From Tepidamorphus gemmatus (GTDB lineage: Bacteria; Pseudomonadota; Alphaproteobacteria; Rhizobiales; Tepidamorphaceae): a stretch of DNA of 56,606 nucleotides. Positions 18,669-29,020 of the stretch are shown here, in pieces (within the stretch, counting starts at the first letter, position 1; every line of letters starts with the position of its first letter). Both the position numbers and the translations under genes were made by a program. The notes beneath the pieces are model-generated. The model searched no databases. It had not been told where the DNA came from and was given only the letters and a program-made list of their open reading frames with translations. The stretch lies in NCBI RefSeq assembly GCF_004346195.1, contig NZ_SMAK01000015.1, positions 1 through 56,606 of the forward strand. The letters run 5' to 3'.

Positions 18669-19193
18669 ATGGCGATATCGCAGAAGGTTGAGGCGCGGGC
18701 GCTCAGCGCGGACGAGCGTGAACTCGTCGAGAAATCCCACCACCCGATGCTGCAGGAGATTCCCGACGCCGAACTGGCAAGCCTCGTGAAGCTGGTGCGC
18801 GAGCGCCGCGACAAGGCACAGGCGCAGGCGAACCGGCGCCGCCGCGAGATGCGCGGAAAGGGGGCGCCGAAGGGCGCCACGGCATCGGCCGTCGACGATG
18901 GGTCCAGGCTGAAGTTCGCCGTGCTGGCGAGCACGGTGCGCAGGCTGAACAGCGAGGTCGAGCGGCGCCGGCGCCTTGCCGCGCGCGCCGAGCTCGCCGA
19001 CAATGCCCGCAAGGCGCTCATGATGAAGCGCGCCGCCGCGGCCGATCAGGGTCCGGACTTCAACCGCCGCCATGCCCGCGAGGGCATGCGCAACATCGCC
19101 AATCGGCGCGCCGAGAGCCTCGTCAATCCGATGGAGCGCGGCCGCCAGCGCAAGGCCGGGGCTGTCGCCCAGGCAAGGCGCGACGCGAGGTAG
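18669..19193 (+). CDS. Conserved basic hypothetical protein
   Basis: 174 residues, very rich in arginine, lysine and alanine, preceded by an AGGAGG ribosome site. It has HHPMLQEIPDAELASLVKLV followed by a long charged helix, then a second helical stretch (LASTVRRLNSEVERRRRL), and a C-terminal basic tail. No transmembrane segment or catalytic motif is visible. The charge and helical pattern suggest nucleic acid or ribosome binding; that is inference. Orthologues seem to exist in other alphaproteobacteria, but I cannot name a family. Confidence 0.75.
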   Translation: MAISQKVEARALSADERELVEKSHHPMLQEIPDAELASLVKLVRERRDKAQAQANRRRREMRGKGAPKGATASAVDDGSRLKFAVLASTVRRLNSEVERRRRLAARAELADNARKALMMKRAAAADQGPDFNRRHAREGMRNIANRRAESLVNPMERGRQRKAGAVAQARRDAR

Positions 19194-21143
<1,950 letters not shown>

Positions 21144-21144
<1 letters not shown>

Positions 21145-21575
21145 TGCCGCTCAACACGACCCTCATCCTGTCTGCGCTGCTCGCCCAGGTCATCCTGACC
21201 ATCGTCGTCTATGCTGTGCTGGTGCGCGCGCGGTACGCGGCGGCGCGGCGTGGCGAGGTGACGGTCTCGCAGTATGTCGTGGTCAGGGACGAACCGGAGT
21301 ACCTCGGTCGCATCACCCGCAACGTCGCCAATCAGTTCGAGTTGCCGGTCCTGTTCTATGCGCTGGTGCTGATGCTGGTCGCGGTCAACCGGGTGACGAT
21401 GTTCGATGTCATCGTCGCCTGGGCCTTCGTGGCGGTTCGGGTCGTCCACGCGGCCGTCCACATCCGCACCTCGGATGTCATGCTTCGGTTGCGCGTGTTC
21501 GGGGTCGGTCTCGTCCTGATCGGCCTGCTGACGGCGCACGGTGTGCTGATCGTCCTCGGCAGCCTTGCCCGATGA
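21144..21575 (+). CDS. MAPEG family membrane protein
   Basis: 143 residues with four hydrophobic helices. The central FELPVLFYALVLMLVAVNR and WAFVAVRVVHAAVHI stretches match the MAPEG superfamily (membrane proteins in eicosanoid and glutathione metabolism). The bacterial members are of unknown function. It starts one base inside the guaB stop and its stop lies just before the rsmB start, so the three are probably one transcript. Confidence 0.88.
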
Positions 21576-21576
21576 G

Positions 21577-22893
21577 ATGCCGGAGATGAAACACGGCGGC
21601 ATCATCGCGGCGGCGATCGACGTCCTCACCGATATTGAGACCCACCACCGTCCCGCCTCCGAGGCGCTGAGGGACTGGGGCACCAGCCACCGCTTCGCCG
21701 GGTCCGGCGATCGCGCCGCGCTCGGCAGCCTCGTCTTCGACGCGTTGCGCCGCCGCGCCTCGATCGCTTGGCGCATGGGCGAGGACACGCCCCGCGCGCT
21801 GGTGCTCGGCGCCTATCGCTTCGTTTGGGATGTGAACCCCGATCGGCTGGACGTGGTCCTTGCATCCGACCGCCACTCCCCGCAGCCCCTGACCGACCGC
21901 GAGCGCGTGGCACTGCGTACCGCGACGCTCGAGGGTGCGCCGGATTGGGTGCGGGGCGACTACCCGGAGTGGTTGGCACCCGCCTTCGCCCAGGCCTTCG
22001 GCGGCGAGGCTGCCGCTGAAGGCGCGGCGCTCGCGGCAAGGGCGCCGGTCGATCTGCGCGTCAATACGCTGAAGGCCGATCGCGCCAAGGTCGTGAAGGC
22101 GCTCGCCCGCTTGGCGCCGGCGCAGACTCCGCTGTCGCCGGTCGGGCTGAGACTGGAGCCCGGGTCGGGGCCGTCGCGCCAACCCCATGTTGAAGCGGAG
22201 GCCGGCTACCGCAAGGGCTGGTTCGAACTTCAGGACGAGGGATCGCAATTGGCCGCGCTGCTTGCGGGCGCTGCGCCCGGTCTGCAGGTCGCCGACATCT
22301 GCGCAGGCGCCGGCGGCAAGACCCTGGCGATGGCAGCCGCCATGCAGAACAAGGGGCAGGTCTACGCCTGGGACAGCGACCGCCGTCGTCTCGCCGGCAT
22401 TCACGAGCGCCTGCAGCGGGCGGGCGTACGCAACGCCCAGGTGCGCGAGGCGGGTGATCCGGCAGTTCTCGGCGACCTTGTCGGCCGGATGGACGTGGTG
22501 CTCGTCGATGCCCCGTGCACCGGAACCGGTGTCTGGCGGCGGCGGCCGGATTCGAAATGGCGGGTCGGCGAGACGGCGCTCGCGATGCGACTCGCCGAGC
22601 AGGACGCGACGCTGGCAACCGCAGCGCCGTTGCCGAAGCCGGGCGGCATTCTGGTGTATGTCACCTGTTCCGTGCTGCCAGTCGAGAACGACGGACGCAT
22701 CGAGGCGTTTCTGGCCGGCCATCCCGACTTCTCGGTCGTGCCTCCGCTCGATCTGGTCGCAGCTGCAACACTTTCCGACGCGGGACGAGCCCGGTTCGCC
22801 GACCCTTCGCTGGCCACCCGCCACGGCCTGCAGATGACACCGCGGCGCACCGGTACGGACGGATTCTACGTCGCCGCCTTGCGCCGCAGCTGA
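21577..22893 (+). CDS. rsmB: 16S rRNA (cytosine-5) methyltransferase RsmB-like
   Basis: About 438 residues from the ATG at 21577; the next ATG at 21586 is also possible. It belongs to the NOL1/NOP2/Sun RNA m5C methyltransferase family. An N-terminal NusB-like helical region precedes a linker with APVDLRVNTLKADR. The catalytic domain has the SAM motif VADICAGAGGKTLAMA, the catalytic PC motif in VLVDAPCTGTGVWRR, and the second cysteine in LVYVTCSVLPVEND. The usual target is C967 of 16S rRNA in E. coli; the same target here is inference. Confidence 0.92.
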   Translation: MPEMKHGGIIAAAIDVLTDIETHHRPASEALRDWGTSHRFAGSGDRAALGSLVFDALRRRASIAWRMGEDTPRALVLGAYRFVWDVNPDRLDVVLASDRHSPQPLTDRERVALRTATLEGAPDWVRGDYPEWLAPAFAQAFGGEAAAEGAALAARAPVDLRVNTLKADRAKVVKALARLAPAQTPLSPVGLRLEPGSGPSRQPHVEAEAGYRKGWFELQDEGSQLAALLAGAAPGLQVADICAGAGGKTLAMAAAMQNKGQVYAWDSDRRRLAGIHERLQRAGVRNAQVREAGDPAVLGDLVGRMDVVLVDAPCTGTGVWRRRPDSKWRVGETALAMRLAEQDATLATAAPLPKPGGILVYVTCSVLPVENDGRIEAFLAGHPDFSVVPPLDLVAAATLSDAGRARFADPSLATRHGLQMTPRRTGTDGFYVAALRRS

Positions 22894-23055
22894 GCGCGCC
22901 GGCCGGCGCCGCGCATGCCGATCAGGCTTGCAAGGCGCGTCGCCAACCGGCTGAATCCGTCTGCGAGAAACCTGTGGCAAGCCGGCACGCCGATTCGCTT
23001 TGCCGGACCTGCCGCAGCTGCAATGGCTGTTGACTCGTTACAGGAAGGAGGCGCC

Positions 23056-23433
23056 ATGCCATTTCCCCGCTTCGCCTTCGCCGCAGCGCTCTGGATCGGC
23101 GTGGTGCCGGCTCTCGCGCATGGGCCCTTCGACGGTTTCTGGGCATTCGACCCCGAAATCTGCGGCAATGAGCGCGGCACCACCGACCTGGTGCCGATCA
23201 TGATCGACTTCCCCCACATCGAGGGTTACGAGAGCCAGTGCACCTTCGACGCGATGGAGCGGATCGGCGAGGGTGATGCCTGGCGTGTCGAGCTGACCTG
23301 CTCGGGTGAGGGCGAATCCTCGACCCGCAAGGCGATGTTCGCCCTTGACCGCGATGTCGAGGGGAACATCCGCCGCCTGATTGAGATCGACCTCGACGAC
23401 GGGCTCGTGATGGTGTTCGAGCGGTGCGACTGA
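23056..23433 (+). CDS. Small secreted hypothetical protein
   Basis: 125 residues from an ATG with an excellent GGAAGGAGG ribosome site. The signal peptide is about residues 1-22 (FAFAAALWIGVVPALAHG). The mature part has four cysteines (EICGNE, SQCTFD, LTCSGE and the C-terminal FERCD), suggesting two disulfides in the periplasm. It has a regular beta-rich look, but I recognise no family. It is followed at once by a small membrane protein gene. Confidence 0.8.
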   Translation: MPFPRFAFAAALWIGVVPALAHGPFDGFWAFDPEICGNERGTTDLVPIMIDFPHIEGYESQCTFDAMERIGEGDAWRVELTCSGEGESSTRKAMFALDRDVEGNIRRLIEIDLDDGLVMVFERCD

Positions 23434-23440
23434 TCCGGCC

Positions 23441-23803
23441 ATGAGCGCCCTGCGCCCCGGCCGCATCCACTGGCCGTCACGGCTGCTCTGGCCTCTTGCC
23501 GCGACTGTGCTGCTGGCGGCCGCGACATTTCTCGTCTCGGCGCTGCCGGGGACCCTTCTGTTCCTTCTGGTGAGCCATGCGCTGTCCGGGCTCGGCTACC
23601 TGCTGGCTCCGCCGGAGAGCTGGTGGCTGCCAGCGGCACTGGCGAACCTCGCCATGGCGGCGGCGATCCTGCCGTCGTCACTGCTGCTCACCTTCGCCTG
23701 CCCGACGCTGCGCCTCTGGCTGCATGTGGCGATCGTCGCGGCGGTGGCCGCTGCGGCAGGGACGGCCGCCGCACTTGGCGCCTATGCCTGGTGGTTCGCC
23801 TGA
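23441..23803 (+). CDS. Small hypothetical membrane protein
   Basis: 120 residues with three or four hydrophobic segments (LLWPLAATVLLAAATFLV, LLFLLVSHALSGLGYLLA, ALANLAMAAAILPSSLLLTF and a C-terminal alanine-rich helix). It starts seven bases after the secreted protein and probably shares its transcript. No family is recognised. Confidence 0.7.
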   Translation: MSALRPGRIHWPSRLLWPLAATVLLAAATFLVSALPGTLLFLLVSHALSGLGYLLAPPESWWLPAALANLAMAAAILPSSLLLTFACPTLRLWLHVAIVAAVAAAAGTAAALGAYAWWFA

Positions 23804-24065
23804 ATGCTCAGCATATGGTCGGCGGGGGAACCGGTTCGCAGGCCGATGCCGAGCCGGTACGGTGGCCGCCGCGAGTCCGGCGGCGATTGGTTGCTGTCCA
23901 TGCGATGATGACCGTCATGGCTGTCGTCTCGTCGCCGTGACGGGCCGGACCACCGCCGGTCGGTCCCGAGGTCGGCGCCAGTCGGCGTGATCGAGCATGC
24001 CGCTGCCGATCTCAATACCTTCGCAACGGCTGGACAGCGTGCCAGGTCCGTAATATGTGCCCGCG

Positions 24066-25640
24066 ATGGCGAAACATTCCCACGATTCCATCCTGATCGT
24101 CGATTTCGGCAGCCAGGTCACGCAGCTGATCGCAAGGCGCGTGCGCGAGGCCGGGGTCTACTGCGAGATCCATCCGTTTCAGAGCGCGGCGGCGGCCTTC
24201 GAGCGGATGCGGCCGAAGGGCGTGATCCTGTCCGGCGGACCGGCCTCGGTGCTGGACGCCAATGCGCCGGCCGCGCCACCGGAGATCTTCGCGGCCGGAT
24301 TGCCGATCCTAGGCATCTGCTACGGACAGCAGACGACGGCAAAGCAGCTCGGTGGCACTGTCGAAGGCGGTCATGCCGCCGAATTCGGCCGCGCCTTCGT
24401 CGAGATAAGGGAGCCTTCGGCGCTCTACGAGGGAATCTGGAACGTCGGCGAGCGCCATCAGGTCTGGATGAGTCACGGCGACCGGGTGACACGCTTGCCG
24501 GACGGCTTCGGCGTGCGTGCGGTCTCCGAGAACGCGCCTTTCGCGGTGGCCACCGACGAGACGCGCCGCATCTACACCACCATGTTCCATCCCGAGGTCT
24601 CCCACACGCCGGACGGCGGGCGACTGCTTGCCCGTTTCGTGGTTGACATCTGTGGCTGCCGTCCGGACTGGACCATGGCCGCCTATCGCGACGAGGCGAT
24701 CGCCCGCATCCGCGAGCAGGTCGGCGAGGGCAGGGTGATCTGCGGCCTGTCGGGGGGCGTCGATTCCTCCGTCGCGGCCGTTCTCATCCACGAGGCAATC
24801 GGCGACCGGCTTACCTGCGTCTTCGTCGATCACGGGCTGATGAGGCAGGACGAGGCGCGCCAGGTGGTCGACCTGTTCCGCGGCCACTACAATATTCCGC
24901 TCGTGCATGTCGATGCCTCCGACACCTTTCTCGCCGCGCTCGAGGGCGTCACCGATCCGGAAACCAAGCGCAAGACCATCGGCCGGCTGTTCATCGACGT
25001 GTTCGAGGCGGAGGCCCGCAAGATTGCCGCGGACGGCAAGGGTCCGCCCGAATTCCTCGCCCAGGGCACGCTCTATCCCGACGTGATCGAATCCGTCTCC
25101 TTCATGGGCGGACCTTCGGTCACCATCAAGTCGCATCACAATGTGGGTGGCCTGCCCGAACGCATGAACCTGAAGCTCGTCGAGCCGCTGCGCGAGCTGT
25201 TCAAGGACGAGGTGAGGGCGCTCGGCCGCGAGCTCGGCCTGCCCGAGGCCTTCGTCGGCCGGCATCCCTTCCCGGGCCCGGGCCTTGCCATCCGCTGTCC
25301 CGGCGCGATCAGCCGCGAGAAGCTCGACATCCTCCGCAAGGCCGATGCGATCTATCTCGACGAGATCCGCAAGGCCGGCCTCTATGACGCGATCTGGCAG
25401 GCCTTTGCCGTGCTGCTGCCGGTCCAGAGCGTGGGCGTGATGGGCGACGGCCGCACCTACGACTTCGTGCTGGCCCTGCGCGCGGTCACCTCGGTCGACG
25501 GCATGACGGCGGATTTCTATCCCTTCGACATGACGTTCCTCAGCCGCACGGCGACGCGGATCATCAACGAGGTCAAGGGCGTGAACCGGGTCGTCTACGA
25601 CGTCACATCAAAGCCGCCTGGCACGATCGAGTGGGAGTGA
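24066..25640 (+). CDS. guaA: GMP synthase (glutamine-hydrolysing)
   Basis: 524 residues from the ATG at 24066, close to the usual 525; a GTG at 24057 would add three. It converts XMP to GMP using glutamine and ATP. The class I glutaminase has [18 protein letters not shown] and the nucleophile cysteine C85 in GICYGQQ, with a catalytic histidine in FHPEVSHT. The PP-loop synthetase has [11 protein letters not shown] near residue 228. The C-terminal dimerisation domain ends in KPPGTIEWE, the family ending. It pairs with guaB upstream. Confidence 0.97.
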   Translation: MAKHSHDSILIVDFGSQVTQLIARRVREAGVYCEIHPFQSAAAAFERMRPKGVILSGGPASVLDANAPAAPPEIFAAGLPILGICYGQQTTAKQLGGTVEGGHAAEFGRAFVEIREPSALYEGIWNVGERHQVWMSHGDRVTRLPDGFGVRAVSENAPFAVATDETRRIYTTMFHPEVSHTPDGGRLLARFVVDICGCRPDWTMAAYRDEAIARIREQVGEGRVICGLSGGVDSSVAAVLIHEAIGDRLTCVFVDHGLMRQDEARQVVDLFRGHYNIPLVHVDASDTFLAALEGVTDPETKRKTIGRLFIDVFEAEARKIAADGKGPPEFLAQGTLYPDVIESVSFMGGPSVTIKSHHNVGGLPERMNLKLVEPLRELFKDEVRALGRELGLPEAFVGRHPFPGPGLAIRCPGAISREKLDILRKADAIYLDEIRKAGLYDAIWQAFAVLLPVQSVGVMGDGRTYDFVLALRAVTSVDGMTADFYPFDMTFLSRTATRIINEVKGVNRVVYDVTSKPPGTIEWE

Positions 25641-25644
25641 TTCA

Positions 25645-26285
25645 GCTCCCGCCCAGGCTGGTCCGCGTGCGGCGGCGCCGGCGCTTCACCGCCAGCCCTT
25701 CCTCCCGGTAGAGCCGCCTCAGCTTCCCGTGGTTCAGGCGCGCACCTTCCAGCTCGAGCAGCAACCGATCCGGCGGTAGCCGAAGCGCCGCCGCTCGGCT
25801 GCGATCTCGCGCATGCGCGCACGGATCTCCAGGCGGTCTGAAACCCACTCACGTCGCACCGTCTTCCGATCGACGCCGACCAGCCGGCAGGCACGGCGCT
25901 GGGTGACAGCGAACCTCGATATCGCTTCAGCGCCGCGTCCTGCCTCTCCAGGGGCGTCGTCAGCCGTTTCCCGGGAGGTCCTTCAGGACCGTCTTGTCCG
26001 CCTCGGCCTCCGCCAGGAGCCGCTTGAGCCGGGCGTTCTCCGTCTCCAGCGTCTTCAGCTTGCGCGCGTCCGACACGTCCAGACCGCCGGACTTCGCCTT
26101 CCACGTGTAGAAGGTCGCCGAGCTGATCCCGTGGCGACGGCACACCTGCGCCGTCGCCATCCCGCGTTCCTGCCCAGCGAGGTTCGCGATGAACGGTTCC
26201 TCGGTGAGCCTGCTCTTCCGCATCGCCCGTCTCCCTTCTCGTTTGACGGACACCACAGTCAAATGAGGGCCACCACGGGGCTCGG
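25645..26285 (-). mobile_element. IS3-family insertion sequence remnant (5' half)
   Basis: This remnant carries a degraded orfA and only the N-terminal part of orfB. It starts within about ten bases of the guaA stop and ends before 26290. It lies directly upstream of the CRISPR-associated genes, where interference genes would be expected. No DDE catalytic domain remains, so it cannot move. Confidence 0.8.
25960..26223 (-). pseudogene. IS3-family OrfA (degraded)
   Basis: From the ATG at 26223. The helix-turn-helix protein is readable: ERGMATAQVCRRHGISSATF, then GGLDVSDARKLKTLETENAR and a leucine-zipper-like helix. This is the standard OrfA pattern of the IS407/IS51-like groups. Some positions differ from the usual (for example EEPFIANLAGQERG), consistent with decay. 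OrfB follows in another frame and is frameshifted: the start KRLTTPLERQDA and the segment KLRRLYREEGLAVKRRRRR lie in different frames, and it stops just before the DDE domain. Confidence 0.75.
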
Positions 26286-26326
26286 ACCACAGTCGCGCCA
26301 GCCATTGCGCATCGGTCAACGCGTGA

Positions 26327-26653
26327 CGCGGCGCCAACCGTTACCTCCAGCCAGCATCAGGTTGCGGACCCCGGAACGAGCAGGCCGGATGGCGTCAATC
26401 CCGGATGTCGATCGGCCCGGCGCAGGCAGTCTGTTCGACGCCGCACGCCGTATGCGCGCTGCCGCGCCAATGGTCTCTCGCGGTGCAGAGCGGATGCGCA
26501 ACTGTCGCGTGCATTACGGTTCGGAGGCGCTACTATTCGAGGGCGTTCCCTCCTTCGAACGTGGTCATCACCGGTGCGGAGGAGGTGTCGGGGCGGATCG
26601 TTGTCGGCGCCAGCCGCCAGATCGGCCTCGGGAGGCTTGCTGCTTTGGACTGA
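26327..26653 (+). pseudogene. Possible 3' remnant of a CRISPR effector gene (very tentative)
   Basis: A frame open from 26327 ends with TGA at 26651-26653, overlapping the cas4-cas1 ATG by one base (TGATG), a typical coupling between cas genes. Its last 27 residues (VVITGAEEVSGRIVVGA, then SRQIGLGRLAALD) vaguely recall the glycine-rich C-terminal loop of Cas5/Cas6-type (Csb2-like) proteins of type I-G systems. The upstream part is not recognisable and the frame enters the IS remnant. A non-coding spacer with chance similarity is equally possible. Confidence 0.3.
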
Positions 26654-28449
26654 TGAATCCCGGGCGTGCCTTGCCGGTGTCTCGAACTTGCGGGGAGGCG
26701 CTGAGATTGCCGACCGATGCACAGCTGGAACTTCACCTTCCCGCGCCGCCGGTCAGCGGCGACATGCCGCTGATCCCCGCGCGAATGGTCAACGAGTTCG
26801 TCTATTGCCGGCGACTTGCCTACCTGATGTGGACGCAAGGCGAATGGGTGGAGACGGGCGATACGGTCGAAGGCCAGCGCGTACACGCGCGCGTCGACAG
26901 GCCTGGCGCACCGCTTCCCCTGCCACAGGCGCTTGAAGGAGATGATGTAAAGGAAACCAGCAGGATCGTCAGTCGCTCGCTCACGCTCTCCTCCACGACG
27001 CTCGGCGTCATCGCCAGGCTCGACATCGCGGAGGCCCAGGATGGCGTCGTCACGCCTGTTGATTACAAGCGCGGCAGACGCCCGCATGTGGCGCAAGGCG
27101 CCTACGAGCCGGAGCGCATCCAGATCTGCCTGCAGGCGCTGCTGCTCGAGGAGCATGGCTACCGCGTCGAGGAGGGCGCCATCTACTATGCCGAGAGCAG
27201 GGAGCGTGTGCGCATCGTGTTGGACGATGCGCTCCGCACGGCGACGCGAACAGCCGTCAGTGAGTTGCGCCTGATGGTGATGCAGAGCCGCATCCCGCCC
27301 CCGCTGGCAGATAGCCCGAAATGTCCGCGCTGCGCGCTCGTGACAGTGTGCCTGCCGGATGAGGTGCGCGCCCTGTCAGGCGCTTCGCTCGCGCCGCGCA
27401 TGATTGCCGTTCCGCCCGACGAGGCGCTTCCGCTCGTCGTCCAGTCCCAGCGGGCGAGGATCGGCAAGGAGGGCGAGACACTCAAGATTACCGACGAGGA
27501 GAAGGGCGAGACGCAGGTGCGCCTCATCGACATTTCGGATGTCGCGCTGTTCGGCAATGTCTCGATCACCACGCCGGCGCTGACGGCGCTGCTCGAACGC
27601 GAGATTCCCGTCACCTTCCACAGTCACGGCGGCTGGTTCCGCGGCGTCGCCCACGGTATCGGTCACCGCAACGTCGAGGTCCGTACGGCACAGTATCGCA
27701 TGAGTTTCGACGAGGCCGCGTGCCTCAGATTCGCAAGGGAGCTGGTTGCGGCGAAGATCACCAACCAGCGGACCATGCTGCGCCGCAACTGGCGCGGGAC
27801 GGCAGCGGAGCGGCAGGCGGTTCTGGACCGACTCTCCGCCGCCCGAAGGGCCGTCGGCGCGGCGACCACGCTGACGCAGCTGCTCGGCATCGAAGGGGAT
27901 GCTGCGGCCGTCTATTTCCGGGTTTTTGCCGGCCTGTTGAAACCTCCGGAGAACAGGCAAGCCACGGGCGCGCTCGCGGCGTTCCGCTTCGAGGCGCGCA
28001 ACCGTCGGCCGCCGTCTGATCCGGTCAATGCGATGCTCTCGCTCGGCTATGCCATGCTGACCCGGCACTTTACGATTGCGCTGGCCTCGGTCGGTCTCGA
28101 TCCCTACCGCGGCTTCTACCACGCGCCGCGCTACGGGCGCCCGGCATTGGCCCTTGATCTCATGGAGCCGTTTCGCCCGATCATTGCCGATTCCGTCGTG
28201 CTGGCGGCGGTCAACACCGGCGAAGTCGGACCGAACGATTTCGTGGTGGCGGTCACAGGCACCGCGCTCACCCAAGCCGGGCGCCGCCGCTTCCTGGAAG
28301 CCTTCGAGCGCCGGCTTTCGCAGGAGACGACCCATCCTGTCTTCGGCTATCAGGTCAGCATGCGCCGCATGCTTCTGGTGCAGGCGCGATTGCTCTCGCG
28401 CTTCCTGCTGGGCGAGTTGTCAAGCTACCCGCATTTCCTGCCGCGCTGA
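26653..28449 (+). CDS. cas4-cas1: CRISPR-associated Cas4-Cas1 fusion protein
   Basis: 598 residues from the ATG at 26653; a TTG at 26707 with a GGGGAGG ribosome site, or the ATG at 26764, are alternatives. The fusion processes and integrates new spacers. The Cas4 part (about 38-240) has IPARMVNEFVYCRRLAYLMW (cysteine C52), VDYKRG (lysine about 138), LQALLLEEHGY, and CPRCALVTVC (C224, C227, C233), the iron-sulfur cysteines and nuclease motifs of the family. The Cas1 part (about 250-598) has the catalytic E414 (LLGIEGDAAA), H490 (GFYHAPRYG) and D502/E505 (LALDLMEPFRP). All active residues are present. Cas4-Cas1 fusions are known in type I-G (former I-U) and V-B systems. The Cas2 gene follows after nine bases. 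Confidence 0.95.
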   Translation: MNPGRALPVSRTCGEALRLPTDAQLELHLPAPPVSGDMPLIPARMVNEFVYCRRLAYLMWTQGEWVETGDTVEGQRVHARVDRPGAPLPLPQALEGDDVKETSRIVSRSLTLSSTTLGVIARLDIAEAQDGVVTPVDYKRGRRPHVAQGAYEPERIQICLQALLLEEHGYRVEEGAIYYAESRERVRIVLDDALRTATRTAVSELRLMVMQSRIPPPLADSPKCPRCALVTVCLPDEVRALSGASLAPRMIAVPPDEALPLVVQSQRARIGKEGETLKITDEEKGETQVRLIDISDVALFGNVSITTPALTALLEREIPVTFHSHGGWFRGVAHGIGHRNVEVRTAQYRMSFDEAACLRFARELVAAKITNQRTMLRRNWRGTAAERQAVLDRLSAARRAVGAATTLTQLLGIEGDAAAVYFRVFAGLLKPPENRQATGALAAFRFEARNRRPPSDPVNAMLSLGYAMLTRHFTIALASVGLDPYRGFYHAPRYGRPALALDLMEPFRPIIADSVVLAAVNTGEVGPNDFVVAVTGTALTQAGRRRFLEAFERRLSQETTHPVFGYQVSMRRMLLVQARLLSRFLLGELSSYPHFLPR

Positions 28450-28458
28450 TGGGGCCCG

Positions 28459-28752
28459 ATGACGGACGAACATCTTTACATTGTCACCTACGACATTTCC
28501 GACCCGAAGCGCTGGCGTCGCGTCTTTAAGGCCATGCATGGCTATGGCGCGTGGCTGCAGCTTTCCGTCTTCCAGTGCAGGCTCACACGGCGGCGCCGCG
28601 CCGAGCTCGAGACGCGGCTGCGCGAGCTGATAAGGAACGGCGAGGACCACGTGCTGCTGATCGATGTCGGGCCGGCGTCGACGATCGACCTGGCGATCGA
28701 GAGCATCGGCAAGACCTTCTCCAAGATGGAGCGCCGAGCTACTATCATCTAG
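28459..28752 (+). CDS. cas2: CRISPR-associated endoribonuclease-fold protein Cas2
   Basis: 97 residues. Ferredoxin-fold Cas2 with [20 protein letters not shown] (aspartate in the first strand), [33 protein letters not shown] and a short C-terminal tail. Cas2 forms the central dimer of the Cas1-Cas2 integrase. It lies nine bases after cas4-cas1 and about 270 bases upstream of the first repeat, so it is leader-proximal. Confidence 0.95.
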   Translation: MTDEHLYIVTYDISDPKRWRRVFKAMHGYGAWLQLSVFQCRLTRRRRAELETRLRELIRNGEDHVLLIDVGPASTIDLAIESIGKTFSKMERRATII

Positions 28753-29020
28753 CGGAATCTGATACGTTTGCCGATGACTTGGCACAAGCCGGGGAGAGAT
28801 CGGCCGAAGGGAATCCCGCCGCCGGCTACGTTCGAGCGGCGGCGTGCTGCGCGGAACGCCGGACTCGCTCGAATCTTGCCAGGTGATTGATATGAAACGC
28901 TGTTTGATATCGTAAGCATGATCACGTCCACATCGATCAGTCGGCTTTGCGCGCCTATGCCTGCAACCGGTCGAAAGCTCAGCGAGATTGCGTGGGTCTC
29001 CAGAGCCTTGTAGGATGGCA
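28753..29020 (+). promoter_or_regulatory. CRISPR leader region
   Basis: 268 bases between the cas2 stop and the first repeat. The part near 28886-28935 is AT-richer than its surroundings (tgatatgaaacgctgtttga and onwards), as leaders usually are. It holds no gene. That this side is the leader is supported by the repeat-variant pattern and by the degenerate repeat at the opposite end. Confidence 0.7.

Noticed and set aside
25813-26652. The long in-frame extension upstream of cas4-cas1 that would make an 878-residue protein
   Set aside because: The extension reads antisense through an IS3 remnant and does not resemble Cas4; Cas4 similarity starts near 26764 and good starts exist at 26653-26764.
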